Shown: positions 52,378-60,918 of the stretch, one piece after another
Layout of the letters: each line of letters starts with the position of its first letter
Position numbering within the stretch: position 1 is the stretch's first letter
From: Paraburkholderia kirstenboschensis
GTDB lineage: Bacteria; Pseudomonadota; Gammaproteobacteria; Burkholderiales; Burkholderiaceae
DNA length: 64,000 nucleotides
NCBI RefSeq assembly: GCF_904848585.1
Contig: NZ_CAJHCR010000002.1
Span: forward strand, 124,001-188,000
Direction of reading: 5' to 3'
Program-made: the position numbers and the translations under genes
Notes under the pieces: generated by a model
Databases searched by the model: none
Told to the model about the DNA's origin: nothing
The model's input: the letters and a program-made list of their open reading frames with translations, nothing else

Positions 52378-53301
52378 ATGGACCTCCGGCAAATCCAGTA
52401 CTTCATCGCACTGTTCGAGGACGGGTCCGTCACCCGCGCCGCTAAACGGCTGAATATCGTGCAGCCCGCGCTCAGCATGCAGATCGGCAAACTCGAAGAC
52501 GAACTGCATCAGCAACTATTCGAGCGCAACGCGCATGGCATGGCGCCGACCGCGGCCGGGCGGCTGATGTATCGCCTCTTTCTGCCGATCATGCGCGACC
52601 TCGCGCACGCACGTCAGCAACTCGTGCAGCGCGACGAAGTGGTAACCGGGCATGTGTCGATCGGGCTAATTGCCTCGGTGACGGAAAGCGTGCTCGCCGA
52701 TGCGTTGTCGCGCTTTCATGCGCGCTATCCGCATGTCGACGTGACGGTGGCAGACGGCTACAGCGCGACGTTCATCGACTGGGTGGCGGGCGGCCAGCTC
52801 GACGCGGCGCTCATCAACAAACCGCGCGCGCGTCTCTCGCTCGACGCGCAGCCGTTGCTCGATGAGGAAATGGTGCTCGTGACAAGCGCCGCGAACGGCC
52901 CCGAGTTACCTCACGCGATCGAACTCGCACAGCTTCCCGAACTCGAACTCGTATTGCCGACGAAGCGCCACGGCCTGCGCGGCGTGCTGGATACGGCCGC
53001 CCAGCACGAGGACGTGCTGCTCGCACCGCGCTTCGAAATCGACGTACTGAGCACGATCGTGAAGCTCGTGGAGAGCACACGCTTTGCGACTATCCTGCCG
53101 CGCATCGCGGTGCAGCGCGCGGTGCATCAGGGCACGCTGCGCGCATATCCGATTCTCGCGCCGCGCATCGTGCGGCACATTGTGTGCGTAACGCATCCGC
53201 GGCGCCCCTTGAACGCGGCAGCGGATGCGCTCGTGTCGGTGATCGCCGACGAGCTGCGCAAGGTGTCGAGCGCGTCGGAGATAGAGGCCTCGATCGAATA
53301 G
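52378..53301 (+). CDS. hmfR2: LysR regulator flanking the furan cluster (copy 2)
   Basis: A 307-residue LysR-type regulator, head to head with hmfF. It shares 47 of its first 50 residues with the LysR at 38835-39746, and long stretches of its effector domain match too (PLLDEEMVLVTSAA, LPTKRHGLRGVLD). Being divergent from the first structural gene it is the better candidate for the main activator of the cluster. No strong ribosome site is visible before the ATG. The numbering is mine. Confidence 0.75.
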   Translation: MDLRQIQYFIALFEDGSVTRAAKRLNIVQPALSMQIGKLEDELHQQLFERNAHGMAPTAAGRLMYRLFLPIMRDLAHARQQLVQRDEVVTGHVSIGLIASVTESVLADALSRFHARYPHVDVTVADGYSATFIDWVAGGQLDAALINKPRARLSLDAQPLLDEEMVLVTSAANGPELPHAIELAQLPELELVLPTKRHGLRGVLDTAAQHEDVLLAPRFEIDVLSTIVKLVESTRFATILPRIAVQRAVHQGTLRAYPILAPRIVRHIVCVTHPRRPLNAAADALVSVIADELRKVSSASEIEASIE

Positions 53302-53320
53302 CAACGCTCGGCGCGAACCG

Positions 53321-54250
53321 CTAACCGTTGGCCACATCGGCGAAGCCGCCGAGGTTTGCGCCGAGGGCTCGAATCGCGCGAGCGACGTCCGGCGACAGCA
53401 GTGCTTGCAGTTCGGCGGCGTGGCGGTAATCGCGCATGCCGTCGGTCAATTGGCGCTCGCCTGCAATGGCAGGATGGCAGTAAATTTCTGCGACCCCACC
53501 TCTGAGCGAAGCGAGCGCCGCGAGCCACGCGGCCTCATCCATGCGGCCGCTGCCGGCGATGCCGACGACATAGTCGTTGTGAAAAATGCCTGCGCGGTCG
53601 AGCCGCGCTTTCACCAGCGCTATCCACGGTCTTAGCCACGGCGGCGCATTCAACTCGAACGGCAAACGCATCGCCTTCATGCCGAATTCGCGGCCGATCT
53701 CAAGGATCAAGCCAAGCACCGTCGGATGCAGATGAAAATGCTTGTGGGTGTTCACGTGATCGAGCGCGAGTCCGGTCTTTGCAAACGCCTGGAACTGCGC
53801 GCGAATTTCGTGCGCAAGCTGCTCGCGTACATGCGGCAAAAAAAAGAACCGCACGCCGTCGCGGACCATGTTGTCGCCGAAGCGGCCATGCTCGTCCAGC
53901 AATGCCCCAATGCAGGCGCGCGGCAATACCGCGTCGCCATCGGCGAGGACGAGATGGAGGCCCACGCGCAAGTGCGGCATTGCGTGCGCGCGCTCGACTG
54001 CATCCGTCGCGGCGGGCGCGCCGATCATGAGGCTCGCGGCCGTGAGCACGCCGTGGCGATGCGCCTGCTCCACGGCCAGATTCACACGGGAATGCAAGCC
54101 AAAGTCGTCGGCGGTGATGATCAGCGCGCGGGGCCTCTCGGCGCACGGCTCGATGGGACGAGGCTCGAATGCATGTGGCCTGGATGCGAGCGGCCTGGAT
54201 ACGAGCGGCTTTAATGCGTGAGACTCTGCCACATCCACCTCAGCGGCCAT
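53321..54250 (-). CDS. hpnK: Hopanoid biosynthesis deacetylase
   Basis: A 309-residue YdjC/ChbG-fold deacetylase. LIITADDFGLHSRVN holds the Asp-Asp metal site, VGLHLVLADG and DHVNTHKHFHLHP the metal-binding His residues. In Burkholderia HpnK removes the acetyl group from N-acetylglucosaminyl bacteriohopanetetrol made by HpnI. The first 35 residues are a low-complexity stretch and the true start may be later. It overlaps the end of hpnI by 11 bases and ends 19 bases from hmfR2. Confidence 0.87.
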   Translation of the reverse strand: MAAEVDVAESHALKPLVSRPLASRPHAFEPRPIEPCAERPRALIITADDFGLHSRVNLAVEQAHRHGVLTAASLMIGAPAATDAVERAHAMPHLRVGLHLVLADGDAVLPRACIGALLDEHGRFGDNMVRDGVRFFFLPHVREQLAHEIRAQFQAFAKTGLALDHVNTHKHFHLHPTVLGLILEIGREFGMKAMRLPFELNAPPWLRPWIALVKARLDRAGIFHNDYVVGIAGSGRMDEAAWLAALASLRGGVAEIYCHPAIAGERQLTDGMRDYRHAAELQALLSPDVARAIRALGANLGGFADVANG

Positions 54251-55613
54251 CGGATGCCTCCATCACGTCCATCGAGCGCAGTGGCCTCGCACGCGCAGCC
54301 GAACGCGAACTTCCGACCGGAACGCGCGCGCCCCGCCACGTGACGTGCGAACCGAAAGCCGCAGCGAGCCATTGGAATAACAGCAGCGTATCGCGCAACG
54401 GCAAAAGCGGAAGATCGCGCCAGAACGCACGCCCGAGCGAATCCGCTGTTTCACCGGGAATTGCGCACCGTATTGCCACTTCATGGCGCGCGGCACGCAG
54501 ATGCAGCAGCAAACGCGCGGCAAGTCCCGCCATTGTGCCGGCCGCGCCGGCGAACGCGTCCCAGGCAGGCGCGCCACCGTTCGCTCCCGCAGCGAACACA
54601 CCGGTCAGACATGCACCGGCAATGAGCCACGGAGTCGGAAATGTGATGAACAGAAAAGCGAAACCGAGCGGATTCACCGAACGTATCGTGCGCAACCAGC
54701 GGGTCTCGCGTTGCCACAGTTCTGCAAAGGTGGGTTCGGTCACATCGGTGGCCACCATTACGCGCGAGAGCACCGTTTGCAACCCGAGCGCACGCGCATG
54801 TTCGGCTAGCCAGTAGTCGTCGGCAAGACAGTTCTTGAGGGCCTCGAAACCGCCGATGCGTTCGAGCGTTTCACGCCGCAACGCGAGCGTAGCGCCGAAA
54901 CCGAAGCGGCGCGAACCCGCCATGTGCGCGACGCGTACCGAGGGCGCAAACCATTCGTTGACGAATAGCGCGCCTACGCGCGGCCAGAAGCCGCCCACGC
55001 CTTGCGCGGCATACAGACAGGTGAGAACGCCGATGCGTGGGTCAGCGAGGGGCGCTGCCACGCTCTCCAGATAATCGGCCCGCACGGCGATATCGCTATC
55101 GGCAATCACGATCACGTCGTGACGCGCGCGCTCGGCCATATTCATCAGATTGCTGACTTTCAGGTTGCTGCCGTGCACCCGCGTGTCGATCGCAAGTTCG
55201 ATATCGAGCAACGGATACGCAGCTTGCAAACGACGCGCGACGGCAATCGCGGGATCGTCAGGAGAACATACGCCAAGAACAAGCTGGAAATTCGCGTGAC
55301 GCTGCTCACAAAAAGTTTGCAGGTTCTCATAGAGGCGGGGCTCGGCGCCGCACAGCGGCTTGAGCACACTCACGCCCGCATGGGGGAGCGGATAAGCCCG
55401 ACACGAGGCAGGTGCGCCGAGCTCCGCCCCGTGCACGAGGCTTGCCGGATCGACTGCGGGAGCGGCTGGCGAAAGACCGTCGTGGCCAAACGCGGCGCGG
55501 CCACGAACGGTAGAGAACGGCATCGCCACCGCCGCGACCAGCGCATACAGCGACGCCGCGATGCAACCGGCGAGCAGAATCCATTCGCCTACTGTGAATG
55601 CGTGCGCAACCAT
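54240..55613 (-). CDS. hpnI: Hopanoid glycosyltransferase HpnI
   Basis: A 457-residue membrane-associated GT21-type (ceramide-glucosyltransferase-like) enzyme. An N-terminal helix (WILLAGCIAASLYALVAAVAM) precedes the GT-A fold with ADSDIAV (D172, D174) and the RETRW form of the (Q/R)xxRW motif (R302, W306), followed by C-terminal membrane segments. HpnI adds N-acetylglucosamine to bacteriohopanetetrol. It overlaps hpnK by 11 bases and starts 12 bases after a small membrane protein gene, so the three are one unit. A second enzyme of this family is encoded at 59752-60918. Confidence 0.83.
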   Translation of the reverse strand: MVAHAFTVGEWILLAGCIAASLYALVAAVAMPFSTVRGRAAFGHDGLSPAAPAVDPASLVHGAELGAPASCRAYPLPHAGVSVLKPLCGAEPRLYENLQTFCEQRHANFQLVLGVCSPDDPAIAVARRLQAAYPLLDIELAIDTRVHGSNLKVSNLMNMAERARHDVIVIADSDIAVRADYLESVAAPLADPRIGVLTCLYAAQGVGGFWPRVGALFVNEWFAPSVRVAHMAGSRRFGFGATLALRRETLERIGGFEALKNCLADDYWLAEHARALGLQTVLSRVMVATDVTEPTFAELWQRETRWLRTIRSVNPLGFAFLFITFPTPWLIAGACLTGVFAAGANGGAPAWDAFAGAAGTMAGLAARLLLHLRAARHEVAIRCAIPGETADSLGRAFWRDLPLLPLRDTLLLFQWLAAAFGSHVTWRGARVPVGSSRSAARARPLRSMDVMEASDGR

Positions 55614-55625
55614 TGGCGGATTCCG

Positions 55626-55976
55626 TCAGTGTCCGCGCAAGACGAACGGTGTGCCAGTGAGGCGAAGATGCAAGATGACGAGCCAAAGCCGCGGGCAATC
55701 GGACGCGACGGCGACTGGCCTCGCGTAGAGTCCAGCAGCGTTCGCGTAGCGGTCTTCAACGGCAAGGTGGAATGCGGCCTGCGCCACCTGGCGGGCGACG
55801 ATCACGCCGCCCACTACCATGGCGAGAGCGGCGAGCCGGAAAGCCGCGGAGACAAACAGATGCTGCGCGCCTGGCAGCGCCGCTACCGTCACACAGGCGA
55901 GCACGTCGGCCGCGAGAGCCGTGAGCGAGGCCACCATGAGATGGGCTCGCAGCATATCGACTGTGACTGGCTTCAT
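55626..55976 (-). CDS. Small membrane protein upstream of hpnI-hpnK
   Basis: A 116-residue protein with two or three hydrophobic helices (LMVASLTALAADVLACVTVAAL, FVSAAFRLAALAMVVGGVIVA). I do not recognise a family. The ATG at 55976 starts a well-formed N-terminus (MKPVTVDMLRAHLM); the frame continues upstream without a good ribosome site. It is the first gene of the unit leading into hpnI and hpnK and lies behind a PmrA-box-like promoter at 56224-56256, so a role in hopanoid modification or transport is possible. Confidence 0.6.
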   Translation of the reverse strand: MKPVTVDMLRAHLMVASLTALAADVLACVTVAALPGAQHLFVSAAFRLAALAMVVGGVIVARQVAQAAFHLAVEDRYANAAGLYARPVAVASDCPRLWLVILHLRLTGTPFVLRGH

Positions 55977-56223
55977 GGCTTCGTTTCGTGGCCTGATGAA
56001 CGCATCGTGCGGCTTCCCGTAAGCAGCCAGCGCCCGCTCTTCGACGCATTCGTCAGCAAGGAGAAAGACGGTCACTGCGGCCACGCGTCTGCCGTGAATT
56101 CCGTCGATGTACTTACGATTTCATTTCGGTAGACCGACAACAAAAGGCGATGCCGCGTGCTCATGTCGCAAGTTCATTTAGCGAATTCTTATCGCCAATA
56201 CAACAGTAAGCCGTTGATGAGCG

Positions 56224-56272
56224 ATAGTATCGATTCAAGCTGAAGGGAACCTTAAGCAAAACGCGGTATAAC
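56224..56272. promoter_or_regulatory. Divergent PmrA-box-like promoter pair
   Basis: On the minus strand CTTAAG-N5-CTTCAG (56256 down to 56240) is followed after 10 nt by TACTAT (-10, 56224-56229), pointing at the small membrane protein-hpnI-hpnK unit. On the plus strand the same box reads CTGAAG-N5-CTTAAG and is followed after exactly 10 nt by TATAAC (56267-56272), pointing at the two-component genes. The hexamer repeat with 11-bp period matches PmrA/QseB-type sites. The same geometry is found upstream of hpnJ. Confidence 0.7.
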
Positions 56273-56372
56273 GCAGCTAGCGAACCGCATGGCTGACGCT
56301 CGGAGTTGCAGCCGCTGCGTTCATTCCATGCGTGCCGCCACACGATAAAAACATCTACGGAATTTATGCCCC

Positions 56373-57032
56373 ATGCGTGTACTCCTCATTGAAGACGACG
56401 ATCTGATCGGCTGCGGGATCGAAGCAGGTTTGCGTCAAGCAAGTTTCACTGTCGACTGGGCGCGCGACGGCCACAAAGCCAGCCTCGCGCTCGACACCAC
56501 CAGCTATGCGCTCGTGGTGCTCGACCTCGGCCTGCCCCGTGTGTCGGGCATGGACGTGCTCAAACGGCTGCGTGAGGCCGGCAATGACGTGCCGGTGCTC
56601 GTGCTGACCGCGCGCGGGACGGTGGTGGACCGCGTGGGCGGTCTCGAAGCAGGCGCGGACGATTATCTCGGCAAGCCTTTCGACCTCACCGAACTCATCG
56701 CCCGTTGCCGCGCGTTGCTGCGACGCGCGCAAGGCCGCAGTGTCGAGCTGATCCGCTATCGTGAGCTCACGGTGAATCCGGCTTCGCAAACTGTGGAGGT
56801 GGCCGGCAAACGCGTGTCGCTCACGTCGCGCGAATGGGCGATCCTGATCCAGTTACTGACCAATCAGGGCATTCCGCAATCGCGCTCGCGTCTCGAAGAA
56901 AGCCTGTATGGGTGGCAGGAGGAGATCGAAAGCAATGCGATCGAGGTGCACGTGTCGAACCTGCGCAAGAAGCTCGGCGCGAAGCTCATACGAACCGTGC
57001 GCAATATCGGCTACGTGGTGGAGAAACCGTGA
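56373..57032 (+). CDS. OmpR-family response regulator (QseB/PmrA type)
   Basis: A 219-residue response regulator. The receiver domain has the acidic pair in IEDDD, phospho-acceptor D51 (VVLDLGLP), Thr in VLTARG and K101 (LGKPFD). The C-terminal winged helix shows SLTSREWAILIQLL and VHVSNLRKKLGAKLIRTVRNIGYVVE. It resembles the QseB/PmrA/BasR group, whose binding sites are CTTAAG-like direct repeats. Such a repeat occurs in its own promoter region and before hpnJ. Its stop overlaps the sensor kinase start (TGATG). Confidence 0.9.
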   Translation: MRVLLIEDDDLIGCGIEAGLRQASFTVDWARDGHKASLALDTTSYALVVLDLGLPRVSGMDVLKRLREAGNDVPVLVLTARGTVVDRVGGLEAGADDYLGKPFDLTELIARCRALLRRAQGRSVELIRYRELTVNPASQTVEVAGKRVSLTSREWAILIQLLTNQGIPQSRSRLEESLYGWQEEIESNAIEVHVSNLRKKLGAKLIRTVRNIGYVVEKP

Positions 57033-58504
57033 TGAGCGCATCCATTCGCCGGCGGCTCATGCTGCTCGTGCTCGCCAGCATCGCGCTCGTCTGGGCGATC
57101 GCTCTTGCGTCCAGCTATCGCCAGGCCACGCGCGAAGTGGCGGAGTGGGAAGAGGCTCGGCTCGCGGAAGTCGCGCAGATGCTCGGGTTGCTAGACCAGT
57201 CCAATCTCGTCACGCTCGCCAATGCACACATCGACGTGCGCGAGGAAGAACGCGGCGGAGAAACAAGTGCAAACGACACGGACGACGATGATTCGCTGCC
57301 GCGCGACGCACTGTTCCAGGTGCGCACGCGCAATGGCGACGTGATTGCGGGCAGCCCGCCCTTGCGCGCGCTCAATGCATGGGATTTGCCGGTGCCGCCC
57401 GTCACCGGCGTGCAGGACGTCGTGCTCGGTGGCCAGACGTACCACTCGTTCACGCTGCGCGATACGCCGCTCGGGCACACGGTGCGCGTATTCGAACAGG
57501 CCAACACGCGCAGCGATCTGGTGAGCGGCGTCGCGAGCCGCATTGCGCGCCCTGCATTGATCGCGCTGCCGGTGCTGGCGCTGCTCGTATGGTCGAGCAT
57601 CGGCTGGAGTCTCGCGCCGCTGCGCACGCTCTCCGATGCGATCCGTTCGCGAGACATCAATCGTCTCGAGCCTGTCGATATCGGCCATGCGCCGATCGAG
57701 GTGCGGCCGCTCGTCGACGCGATCAATTTGCTGCTCTCGCGCCTGTTGCATTCGCTCGAACGGGAACGCGCATTCACTGCCGACGCCGCGCATGAGCTTA
57801 AAACGCCGCTCGCCGCAATCAAGGTTCAGGCGCAAGTCGCGCTGGCCGAACCCGACCCCGCGCGTCAGCGGCTCGCCATGGAGCGCGTCGTGCAAGGCGT
57901 GGATCGCAGCGCACGGCTCGCCGAGCAATTGCTGTTGCTCGCGCGTCTGGACATGCAGGAGAAACTGGCGACGGCGCCGCTCGCGCCTGGCGCCGTCGCG
58001 AAGAACGCATTGCTGGCCAACGCGGGCAATGCACAGCAGAAAAATATCCGCGTGACACTGAACTGCGACATGCGCGCGGAGATCGTTGCAGAGCCCGTGC
58101 TGATCGGCATTCTCTTCGACAACCTGCTGGATAACGCGATCAAATACGGGAGCGACGGCGGCACCATCGAGATCGCGGTGCGGCGTGAGAAAGAGCAGGT
58201 TCTAACTCCGCTTGGAGAGTACCTTGGAGAGCCGCTCAAAGAGCGCATTCTGGTGAGCGTGCGCGACGACGGCCCCGGCGTTGCGCCTGAGGATCTGGCC
58301 CGTCTCACGGACCGCTTCTTTCGCGCGACGGGCAACCAGGCGACTGGCAGCGGCCTCGGCCTGTCGATCGTCGCGCGCATCGCGCAACACTTCGGTGCCA
58401 CGATGCGATTCGGCACTGGCCTCGCCGGCCGGGGGCTCGCCGTCGACGTATCGTTTCCCGCTTATGCGGCGGCGGCCGCCGAACGATTGAAGCCAGCAGC
58501 CTAG
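57032..58504 (+). CDS. Sensor histidine kinase
   Basis: A 490-residue inner-membrane kinase. TM1 (LMLLVLASIALVWAIALASSY) and TM2 (ALIALPVLALLVWSSIGWSLAPL) enclose a periplasmic sensor of about 150 residues rich in acidic residues (REEERGGETSANDTDDDDS). A HAMP-like region follows. The H-box is TADAAHELKTPLAAIK with His254; N-box, G1 and G2 are NLLDNAIKYG, DDGPGVAP and GSGLGLSIVARIA. The acidic periplasmic loop fits a PmrB-like sensor of cations or cationic peptides, but this is inference. The end is convergent with hpnL, and the two stop codons share CTAG. Confidence 0.88.
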   Translation: MSASIRRRLMLLVLASIALVWAIALASSYRQATREVAEWEEARLAEVAQMLGLLDQSNLVTLANAHIDVREEERGGETSANDTDDDDSLPRDALFQVRTRNGDVIAGSPPLRALNAWDLPVPPVTGVQDVVLGGQTYHSFTLRDTPLGHTVRVFEQANTRSDLVSGVASRIARPALIALPVLALLVWSSIGWSLAPLRTLSDAIRSRDINRLEPVDIGHAPIEVRPLVDAINLLLSRLLHSLERERAFTADAAHELKTPLAAIKVQAQVALAEPDPARQRLAMERVVQGVDRSARLAEQLLLLARLDMQEKLATAPLAPGAVAKNALLANAGNAQQKNIRVTLNCDMRAEIVAEPVLIGILFDNLLDNAIKYGSDGGTIEIAVRREKEQVLTPLGEYLGEPLKERILVSVRDDGPGVAPEDLARLTDRFFRATGNQATGSGLGLSIVARIAQHFGATMRFGTGLAGRGLAVDVSFPAYAAAAAERLKPAA

Positions 58505-59598
58505 CGGCGGTTCGTTTCGCCCGCGACGCTGCCTTCAGCGAGTGGTGCCTGCCGCGGGCCGCGAGCCGCTTCGCCGTGCACACGAGGATGCTCGGCGCGG
58601 CTCGCACGTAGCGTCGGATTTTGCACGCGTACGCGCTTCGACGTCTCCGCAAACTGCCATGCGAGCAGCCCCGGCACGAATATCAGCAGATCGCGAATGC
58701 GCCGTGCGCCCGCAAGCGCCAGACAGGTCGACGGATCGAGGCCCAGCGCGCCGCCGATCAGTATGAAGCCGCCCTCCTGCACGCCGAGGCCGCCCGGCAC
58801 GAAGAAAGCTGCGCTGCTGATTGCCTGGATCAACGACTCGATTACCACGGCTTCCACGAGCGTCACTCGCGCGCCGAGAAAATACAGCGCGAGCCAGATT
58901 TCGAGCGAGGTCAAAAAGCACTGCAGCGGCTGCCAGAAAAACAGATAGCGCAGCACGACGCCGCGGCGTCGCCAGATCAGCTTGATTGCCCGATCGATCT
59001 GCGCCGACTGCCCCACGAGCGCGGTGAGCTTGCCGCTCGTCATGTGATTGAGCGCGCGCGTCATGCGCTCGAACGGACTGGCGTGCTGCACGAGCGCGAA
59101 CAACACGAGCAGCGGCGTCAGCACGACCACACCCCACGCGAGCTGCCCGGCGAGCCGCAGCGTGTCGGAATGGGCATGCGCGAACAGAAAGCCGATGCCG
59201 ACCATCGTGAAGAGCAACTGGCTGATCACGGTCAACTGCATGTCGACGATGATGCTCGCCACCGCCGTCGACGATCTCACGCCCCAACGCCTGAGCATGC
59301 GAAACGACACCACCTCTCCACCGATGCGCGCGACCGGCAGCATGCTATTGACGGATTCGCGCACCCACACGAGGTGCAGCATGTTCGGAACGTGCGGCCG
59401 GTTCGCGCCACGAATCAGCGAGCGCCAGTCGCAGGCATTGGCGAGCATCGGCAGCACATGCGCGAGCGCCGCGAGCACGAGACCCGCGCCAGCCGCGCGC
59501 AACGCGCCGAGCACTGCACCCGGGTTGCCCTGCCAGACGAGCCACAGCGACGCGATGAGACCCGCGAGCGCGGCGACGCGGCCGAGATGCTTCATCAT
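58501..59598 (-). CDS. hpnL: Hopanoid-associated membrane protein HpnL (UPF0104/flippase-like)
   Basis: A 365-residue integral membrane protein with about eight hydrophobic segments, of the lysylphosphatidylglycerol-synthetase-like/UPF0104 family. GGEVVSFRMLRRWGV, AISSAAFFVPGGLGVQEGGFILIG and CLALAGARRIRDLLIFVPGLLAWQF are HpnL-type motifs. The C-terminal 40 residues are hydrophilic and Arg-rich. It probably moves modified hopanoids or their precursors; its activity is not established. The ATG at 59598 has GAGG seven bases upstream, and it follows the HpnI-like gene by 153 bases. Confidence 0.8.
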   Translation of the reverse strand: MMKHLGRVAALAGLIASLWLVWQGNPGAVLGALRAAGAGLVLAALAHVLPMLANACDWRSLIRGANRPHVPNMLHLVWVRESVNSMLPVARIGGEVVSFRMLRRWGVRSSTAVASIIVDMQLTVISQLLFTMVGIGFLFAHAHSDTLRLAGQLAWGVVVLTPLLVLFALVQHASPFERMTRALNHMTSGKLTALVGQSAQIDRAIKLIWRRRGVVLRYLFFWQPLQCFLTSLEIWLALYFLGARVTLVEAVVIESLIQAISSAAFFVPGGLGVQEGGFILIGGALGLDPSTCLALAGARRIRDLLIFVPGLLAWQFAETSKRVRVQNPTLRASRAEHPRVHGEAARGPRQAPLAEGSVAGETNRR

Positions 59599-59751
59599 GC
59601 GGATACCTCGTGCGCACCGGTCGCACGCCTCGTGCAGGAGGCTTGCCGCTCATCGTTCGATTCAGAAGAACTGCGCGTCATTGCTGCCCTAACCTCCCTT
59701 CGTCCGCCATCTGTTCGCGCCAAATCGCAGCTCATCAAGCCACCTCGCGCC

Positions 59752-60918
59752 TCATCGCGACTCGTCCCGCGCGGCCGACAGCAGGCCGTCACCGTCCACG
59801 TCGAAGCTGAACCCGCGCCAAATCACGCGCGAAGAGCCGAAGCTCGCCACGAAAATCGCAAACAACACGATATCCCATATCGGCAGCAGCCATAGCCCGC
59901 CATGCGCCTGCCGCAACGCGCGATCGGCGCAAAGCTTCAATGCGAAGCGCGCAAACAGGGCGAGCGCCGCAATCGCCCAACCCCATGACGCGCCGCCCGA
60001 GAACACCACGGCGAGCAATGCGAACGCGAGTGGATGCATCAACGCGGAGCCGAGATGGCCGAGCGGATCGATGCTGCGGATCGTCCGGCTCCAGCGCAGC
60101 TCGTGCGAGACGAGTTGCGCCGCGCTGCCCTCCACGCAAGCATGCGAGATGGTGAACGGCGGAATCGCGACTTTCTCGCCGATTGCGCGTACCGCTTCGC
60201 CTATCGCGTGATCTTCCGCGAGATGACGCACGAACGGCATCAGGCCGCCGATCTTGTCGAGCGTGGCGCGCCGCATTGCAATCGTCTGTCCAAAGCATGG
60301 CCGCGCAAGACCGAGCGCGATACCGGTGACGACCCCCGGCAAAAACTGATAGTGAGTCGCGGCTGCCGACAGGCGCGGCCAGAAGCCGGGATCGGGCTCG
60401 CCGCGATACGGGCACGTCACGAGTCCAACGCCGGGCTGCTCCAGTTCGCCGACGATGTGGCGCAGATAGTCGGGCCCCACGCCGACATCGCTATCGGCAA
60501 ACACCAGCACGTCGTGCCGCGCGTGCGGCAGCATATTGATGATGTTGCTGATCTTGCGATTCGGGCCATACAGCCCGTTGTCGGCAATCACCGTGATGTC
60601 CGCCTGTGGATACAGGCGCTGCAATTCATCGACGGTTTGCAATGCCGGGTCCGCCGGGTCGTGTACGCCGAACACGAACTGCACGGCGCCGGCATAGTTC
60701 TGCTCGCAGAAACTCGACAGATTGCGCAGTAGTGCGCCTTCGCTGCCGTGCAGCGGCTTCACGACCGTTACAGCCGGAAAGCTACCCGGCTCGGCCACCG
60801 CACGCGCGAAGAACCGCCCGATCAGCACGCTCGCCACGAGCGTATAGCCGACGCCGGACACGGCGCACGCGGCGCATGCATACGCGGTGGCGACGGCAAA
60901 CCAATGCGCGCCGTTCAC
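59752..60918 (-). CDS. Second HpnI-like GT21 glycosyltransferase
   Basis: A 388-residue membrane glycosyltransferase similar to HpnI. The GT-A fold has ADSDVGV (D142, D144) and a C-terminal (Q/R)xxRW-type motif, but here it reads HELRW (H272, R275, W276), with His where HpnI has Arg/Gln. The start is a GTG at 60918 that overlaps the hpnJ stop (GTGA), so the gene is tightly coupled to hpnJ. Either this is the true HpnI and the copy at 54240-55613 a paralogue, or the two act on different hopanoid acceptors; sequence alone cannot decide. Confidence 0.78.
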   Translation of the reverse strand: MNGAHWFAVATAYACAACAVSGVGYTLVASVLIGRFFARAVAEPGSFPAVTVVKPLHGSEGALLRNLSSFCEQNYAGAVQFVFGVHDPADPALQTVDELQRLYPQADITVIADNGLYGPNRKISNIINMLPHARHDVLVFADSDVGVGPDYLRHIVGELEQPGVGLVTCPYRGEPDPGFWPRLSAAATHYQFLPGVVTGIALGLARPCFGQTIAMRRATLDKIGGLMPFVRHLAEDHAIGEAVRAIGEKVAIPPFTISHACVEGSAAQLVSHELRWSRTIRSIDPLGHLGSALMHPLAFALLAVVFSGGASWGWAIAALALFARFALKLCADRALRQAHGGLWLLPIWDIVLFAIFVASFGSSRVIWRGFSFDVDGDGLLSAARDESR

